Source: Muribaculaceae bacterium (GTDB lineage: Bacteria > Bacteroidota > Bacteroidia > Bacteroidales > Muribaculaceae). Taken from it: 64,000 nucleotides of DNA. Each line of letters begins with the position of its first letter. The stretch's first letter is position 1. Where the stretch lies: NCBI GenBank assembly GCA_022509185.1, contig JAFLTS010000007.1, positions 35,556-99,555 on the forward strand, written 5' to 3'. Below, piece after piece: positions 60,941 through 64,000 of the stretch. The notes under the pieces were generated by a model. The model was not told the DNA's origin. It saw nothing but the letters and a program-made list of their open reading frames with translations, and made no database searches. A program made the translations under genes and the position numbers.

Positions 60941-61402
60941 ATGAGACAGAATTCTGAAGACGACATAAAACAAAATCTCTTTATACATAAGTACATTATA
61001 GCTATTAATCATGCCTTTCTATGGATAGCTGCTCTCTGCCTTGCAGGTTTCTTTCATGTGAGTCCCTGGTTTGAACATAAGGAAGCATTACTATTTTCTA
61101 CTCTTGTGGCTTACTCTGCTTACCTTTGTGAAAGCGGATTGGGAACTTGGCGTGTTGCCACAAGTCAGACCCAATATTTCATAAATTTTAAAAAGGCTGC
61201 TTTGTGGAAATTTATATGGTTAAATTTCTTTGTTAATGTCGGATGGTCCATCCTTTTTTTGATTTTTCCATCCTGGTATGTTATTCTTGCCGTGATTTTC
61301 ACTGCAGGTTGGCAAAAATATATGGATGGTCGTATACCTCCCAGACTTGAAGCTGCAATGATTCCGGTATCTAATAATACTTTTAAGGCTATAACACTAT
61401 GA
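60941..61402 (+). CDS. Multi-pass membrane protein of unknown function
   Basis: 153 residues from the ATG at 60941; a TTG frame extends 16 residues upstream without support. Three or four membrane helices are visible: NHAFLWIAALCLAGFF (about 23-38), ALLFSTLVAYSAYLC (about 49-63), and WKFIWLNFFVNVGWSILFLIFPSWYVILAVIF (about 88-119). The loop GLGTWRVATSQTQYF separates the second and third. No family recognised. It overlaps the next gene by 4 bases (ATGA). Confidence 0.65.
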   Translation: MRQNSEDDIKQNLFIHKYIIAINHAFLWIAALCLAGFFHVSPWFEHKEALLFSTLVAYSAYLCESGLGTWRVATSQTQYFINFKKAALWKFIWLNFFVNVGWSILFLIFPSWYVILAVIFTAGWQKYMDGRIPPRLEAAMIPVSNNTFKAITL

Positions 61403-61782
61403 ATATTTCACCCATTCTTTTATTATCCGTAGGAGCTACTTTTGCACTTTTATACGGCCTAATAATAACTATTGGATGGGCAATAACAAGAAAAAACAGG
61501 AGAAAATACCATCAATCAATAGGAATAAATGAAATTGAATTGTATGATCTTCAAAACAGAAAGCCCCTTAACAAATATGTTAATACCGTTTCCTTATCAA
61601 ACAACTATTTCAAAGATGACAGGGGATTTGAAATTAACCCGGAGAGATATAATTGTTACATCATAGAAAACGAATCCTTGGAATTCCCTAAAATAAAGAA
61701 AGGCTACCTGATATTCTTGAATCATGAAACCAATAAAATTGAGTATGCTTTCGATGTTCCAAGTCTTAATAATTATCGTTAA
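61399..61782 (+). CDS. Small membrane-anchored protein of unknown function
   Basis: 127 residues. One N-terminal membrane helix (PILLLSVGATFALLYGLIITIGWAI, about 5-29) is followed by a basic patch (TRKNRRKYHQS) and a soluble domain of mixed strands (YNCYIIENESLEFPKIKKGYLIFLNHE). By the positive-inside rule the soluble part is probably cytoplasmic. It is coupled to the preceding membrane protein by the ATGA overlap, so the two may form one complex. Function unknown. Confidence 0.6.
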   Translation: MNISPILLLSVGATFALLYGLIITIGWAITRKNRRKYHQSIGINEIELYDLQNRKPLNKYVNTVSLSNNYFKDDRGFEINPERYNCYIIENESLEFPKIKKGYLIFLNHETNKIEYAFDVPSLNNYR

Positions 61783-61790
61783 TCAATAAA

Positions 61791-61823
61791 AAAGTGAGAC
61801 TTGATTTGCTCAAGTCCCACTTT
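61791..61823. terminator. Bidirectional intrinsic terminator
   Basis: AAAGTG (61791-61796) pairs with CACTTT (61818-61823), and GACTTGA with TCAAGTC inside, with one mismatch and a 5-nt loop. It lies between convergent genes. Confidence 0.8.
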
Positions 61824-61835
61824 AAAATATTTTCT

Positions 61836-63479
61836 TTAACCAATTAAGTTTTTAATATCCTCTTCAACAGTAGATATCGTCCCGATATTAAATTTCTCTT
61901 TCAAGACTTTGAGTATTTCAGGAGTGAAGAAAGCAGGAAGTGTCGGGCCGGTATGAATATTCTGAACTCCAAGTGCAAGTAGAGCCAATAGTACAATTAC
62001 TGCTTTCTGTTCATACCATGCTATATTATATACTACCGGGAGTTCATTGATGCTCTTCAGATTAAGGGCATCTTTAAGAGCCATGGCAATTCTGACAATA
62101 GAATAGGAATCGTTACATTGACCGCAATCTATTACTCTTGGCACTCCTTCGATATCACCAAGTTTGAGTTTGTTATATCGATATTTAGCACATCCAGCCG
62201 TTAAAATCACACAATCCTCAGGAAGAGCCTCTGCAAATTTTGTATAATAGTCACGGATCGGGAAGCGTCCGTCACATCCTGCCATCACCACAAACTTACG
62301 AATTTTACCTCTATTGATTAAGTCAAGAATCTTAGGTGCAAGCTCCACGACCTGATGATGGGCATAGCCACCTGGAATGGTTCCCTCTTCAATTGCTGTG
62401 GGAGGAGGACACTTTTTAGCCTGTTCAATCAATTCGGAAAAATCTTTAGGCTTACCGTCTTTTCCTTCGGGAATATATTTGCATCCCGGCATTGCCACCA
62501 CCCCTGTTGTGTAAACCCGGTCAAGATAATTACAATCTTTTCTCGGGGGAACAATACAGTTGGAGGTGAAGAGGTATACTCCGTTGAATGTCTTGAATTC
62601 ATCAACTTGCTTCCACCATGCATTTCCATAGTTTCCTTTCAGATGGGGATATCTCTTGAATACCGGATAAGAACAACCGGGGAGCATTTCTGAATGGGTA
62701 TAAACATCTACTCCGGAATCTTTTGTCTGTTCAAGAAGCATATACAAATCATGCAGGTCATGTCCGCTTATAAGAATTCCCGGTTTGTCACCAACGCCGA
62801 TATTTACTTCTGTTGCCTCAGGATTACCATAAGTGCCTGTATTTGCCCTGTCAAGAAGATCCATGACTTTTACACCACCGTCACCTACCATCAAAACAAG
62901 GGAAAAAGCTTCTTCAACGGAAAGGTCGGGTCTGGAAACCTGTGCCATAGCATTTTCTATAATGGCATAGACATCATCACTTTCATATCCTAAGTTGGCT
63001 GCATGTCGTGCATAAGCAGACATTCCCTTTGCTCCATAGATAGCCAATTGTTTCAAACCTCTTATATCGGGATTTTTTTCAGCTAATACTCCCGTTATTG
63101 GATAATCTTTTTCATAATCATCAGGATGAGCATAGAAGTTCACCTCCGGAAGATCGGGAAGCTTTATTTCCTGTTTCTTTGCCTTTCCTTGAAGAAGATT
63201 CTTGATTTCAAATCCTCTTTTAATATAATCGTCTAAAGAATCGTTATCAAAATTTGCATTAGTTATGGTTGCAAACAAAGCATCGATTACAAAATGATCG
63301 GCCTCACTTGAGGGCTCTCCTTTTTCTCTTAAAGCCTGGTTAATTATAGATACACCTTTCACGGCATATAAAAGTAAATCCATTCGAGCTGAAGTTTCGG
63401 CTTTTTTCCCGCAAACTCCTTGAATTGTACAACCGGTTCCTTTTGCAGTTTCCTGGCATTGATAACAGAACATTTCCAT
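61836..63479 (-). CDS. hcp: Hybrid cluster protein (hydroxylamine/NO reductase)
   Basis: 547 residues, full length. The N-terminal cluster Cys residues are C5, C8, C17 and C23 (CYQCQETAKGTGCTIQGVC). Hybrid-cluster ligands are in the C-terminal half: PGCSYPVFKRYPHL, SNCIVPPRKDC, LTAGCAKYRYNKL and DCGQCNDSYS. It reduces hydroxylamine and, as shown for E. coli, nitric oxide, under anaerobic nitrosative stress. No Hcr reductase lies beside it. A 15-bp palindrome 38 nt upstream may be its control site. Confidence 0.95.
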   Translation of the reverse strand: MEMFCYQCQETAKGTGCTIQGVCGKKAETSARMDLLLYAVKGVSIINQALREKGEPSSEADHFVIDALFATITNANFDNDSLDDYIKRGFEIKNLLQGKAKKQEIKLPDLPEVNFYAHPDDYEKDYPITGVLAEKNPDIRGLKQLAIYGAKGMSAYARHAANLGYESDDVYAIIENAMAQVSRPDLSVEEAFSLVLMVGDGGVKVMDLLDRANTGTYGNPEATEVNIGVGDKPGILISGHDLHDLYMLLEQTKDSGVDVYTHSEMLPGCSYPVFKRYPHLKGNYGNAWWKQVDEFKTFNGVYLFTSNCIVPPRKDCNYLDRVYTTGVVAMPGCKYIPEGKDGKPKDFSELIEQAKKCPPPTAIEEGTIPGGYAHHQVVELAPKILDLINRGKIRKFVVMAGCDGRFPIRDYYTKFAEALPEDCVILTAGCAKYRYNKLKLGDIEGVPRVIDCGQCNDSYSIVRIAMALKDALNLKSINELPVVYNIAWYEQKAVIVLLALLALGVQNIHTGPTLPAFFTPEILKVLKEKFNIGTISTVEEDIKNLIG

Positions 63480-63517
63480 AGTATAAACTTGAAAAAGGTT
63501 AATTATTATATCTTTTA

Positions 63518-63532
63518 AACATTTAAAATGTT
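63518..63532. promoter_or_regulatory. Palindrome upstream of hcp
   Basis: AACATTT, A, AAATGTT: a perfect 7-bp inverted repeat around one base, 38 nt before the hcp start codon. Possibly the site of a CRP/FNR-type nitrosative stress regulator such as HcpR; this is inferred from position only. Confidence 0.4.
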
Positions 63533-63690
63533 CATTAAGTTTAGAAGTTCAATGTCCATTTTATCCTAATTTATTAAACCGCTTGTACAATTGAATGTAT
63601 GGAAAATGAGGCAGTTTATAAAGCCTTTATAGCAGAGGAACGGAGAAAACTTTTCATGGGTCAAGTGTGATTGAAGTCTTAACGAGGAAA

Positions 63691-63717
63691 GGTGACATCG
63701 GAAATTCCGGTGCCACC
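63691..63717 (-). terminator. Probable terminator of the gene cut by the window end
   Basis: A 13-position stem (GGTG/CACC outside, CGGAA/TTCCG inside, one wobble and one mismatch), located 55 nt past the stop at 63772. On the minus strand it is followed by TTTCC only, so it is not a strong terminator. The rest of the 292-nt gap shows no gene. Confidence 0.45.
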
Positions 63718-63771
63718 CTTCACTATAATTTTGCCGCGATGTAGCGGATGATGCGGATGTCCTTTTCTAAT

Positions 63772-64000
63772 CTATTTTGATTGATTTATCAGCCATTCGG
63801 TGACAGGTTTCAATTTATATGCAAAGTTGAAAGAGGCCATGTGTACTCCGGCAGGTCCGGGATTATTGTCGCCTTCAGGTAAAACCGTATTCCCTTCAAA
63901 TGTTATAAAGTTCCGTTCCTCACCTTTTGTTAATGTAGCTGATGCAAGGGAGTCTTGTTGTGTTTCAGGCAACCTTGCACTCCACATCGCCTCGGCAAAT
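63772..64000 (-). CDS. C-terminal part of a larger protein (truncated by window edge)
   Basis: At least 75 residues, open to the end of the window; an internal ATG at 63985 is not evidence of a start. The tail reads HMASFNFAYKLKPVTEWLINQSK at its end, which resembles the final helix of alpha/beta-hydrolase esterases or peptidases (a His followed by an aromatic-rich strand and a WL(F/I)xQ helix). The His could be catalytic. The assignment is tentative because most of the protein is missing. Confidence 0.5.
   Translation of the reverse strand, partial: FAEAMWSARLPETQQDSLASATLTKGEERNFITFEGNTVLPEGDNNPGPAGVHMASFNFAYKLKPVTEWLINQSK

Noticed and set aside
63599..63670. A 23-codon frame upstream of hcp
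   Set aside because: Too short, with no promoter or conservation evidence.
1..64000. CRISPR arrays, insertion sequences, rRNA or origin of replication
   Set aside because: No regularly spaced repeats, transposase genes, rRNA segments or dnaA-box clusters were seen on either strand.

Overview
The window reads as chromosomal DNA of a member of the order Bacteroidales, probably a gut species. The reasons are a SusC/SusD polysaccharide utilisation locus, several matches to the Bacteroidetes promoter pattern (TTTG, 19-21 bp, TAnnTTTG), no useful Shine-Dalgarno sequences, PF13568-type outer membrane barrels, a Bacteroidetes-style Wzi protein and an RF2 with the SPY variant. I cannot fix the genus from sequence alone.

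Layout. (1) 1-22.2 kb is an exopolysaccharide/capsule locus. A long minus-strand run starts at a consensus promoter at 20.0 kb. It carries a WecA-type initiating transferase, a Wza-type export lipoprotein, a Wzc-type co-polymerase/tyrosine kinase, a CpsB-type PHP phosphatase, a Wzx flippase, a GT32 transferase, two DegT-family proteins, two successive ATP-grasp enzymes, a hexapeptide acyltransferase, a GT-B transferase and an EpsG-type polymerase. Three GT4 transferases in mixed orientation and a secreted glycosidase-like protein follow. Divergently, wzi and a small lipoprotein are expressed from tandem promoters. (2) 22.3-27.7 kb is housekeeping on the minus strand: SDR, RF2 (prfB, no frameshift site), acyl-CoA synthetase, MeaB GTPase and a DUF1573 protein. 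(3) 27.8-35.7 kb is a plus-strand run: OlsB/GlsB-like N-acyltransferase, LegB-like dehydratase, NeuA-like cytidylyltransferase, MIP18-type Fe-S protein, LpxH, a candidate small RNA, two paralogous barrels and PriA.

(4) 35.7-47.2 kb is a polysaccharide utilisation locus: SusC, SusD, a GH144-type (PF10091) glucanase, a GH3 glucosidase and a divergent one-component propeller/Y_Y_Y/LuxR-HTH regulator. The enzyme pairing points to beta-1,2-glucan. The shared promoter region has a perfect 10-bp palindrome and an 11-nt-phased direct repeat. (5) 47.3-50.0 kb holds a NhaD-type antiporter and a type II NADH dehydrogenase.

(6) 50.0-57.0 kb is an accessory region around tRNA-Arg(UCU). It contains a HipA-like kinase with a DUF3037 partner, an unknown protein overlapping a PIN-domain protein, a 109-bp nested palindrome with no gene in it, and a secreted caspase-like protease with BspA-type repeats placed upstream of a beta-barrel and behind a long, structured, gene-free leader. 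This is the most unusual part of the window. (7) 57.1-64 kb holds a divergent GH32 enzyme, an ECF sigma factor/membrane protein/TraB-GumN operon, two small membrane proteins, the hybrid cluster protein Hcp and the 3' end of one more gene cut by the window edge.

All functional calls come from reading the translations by eye. No database search was possible.
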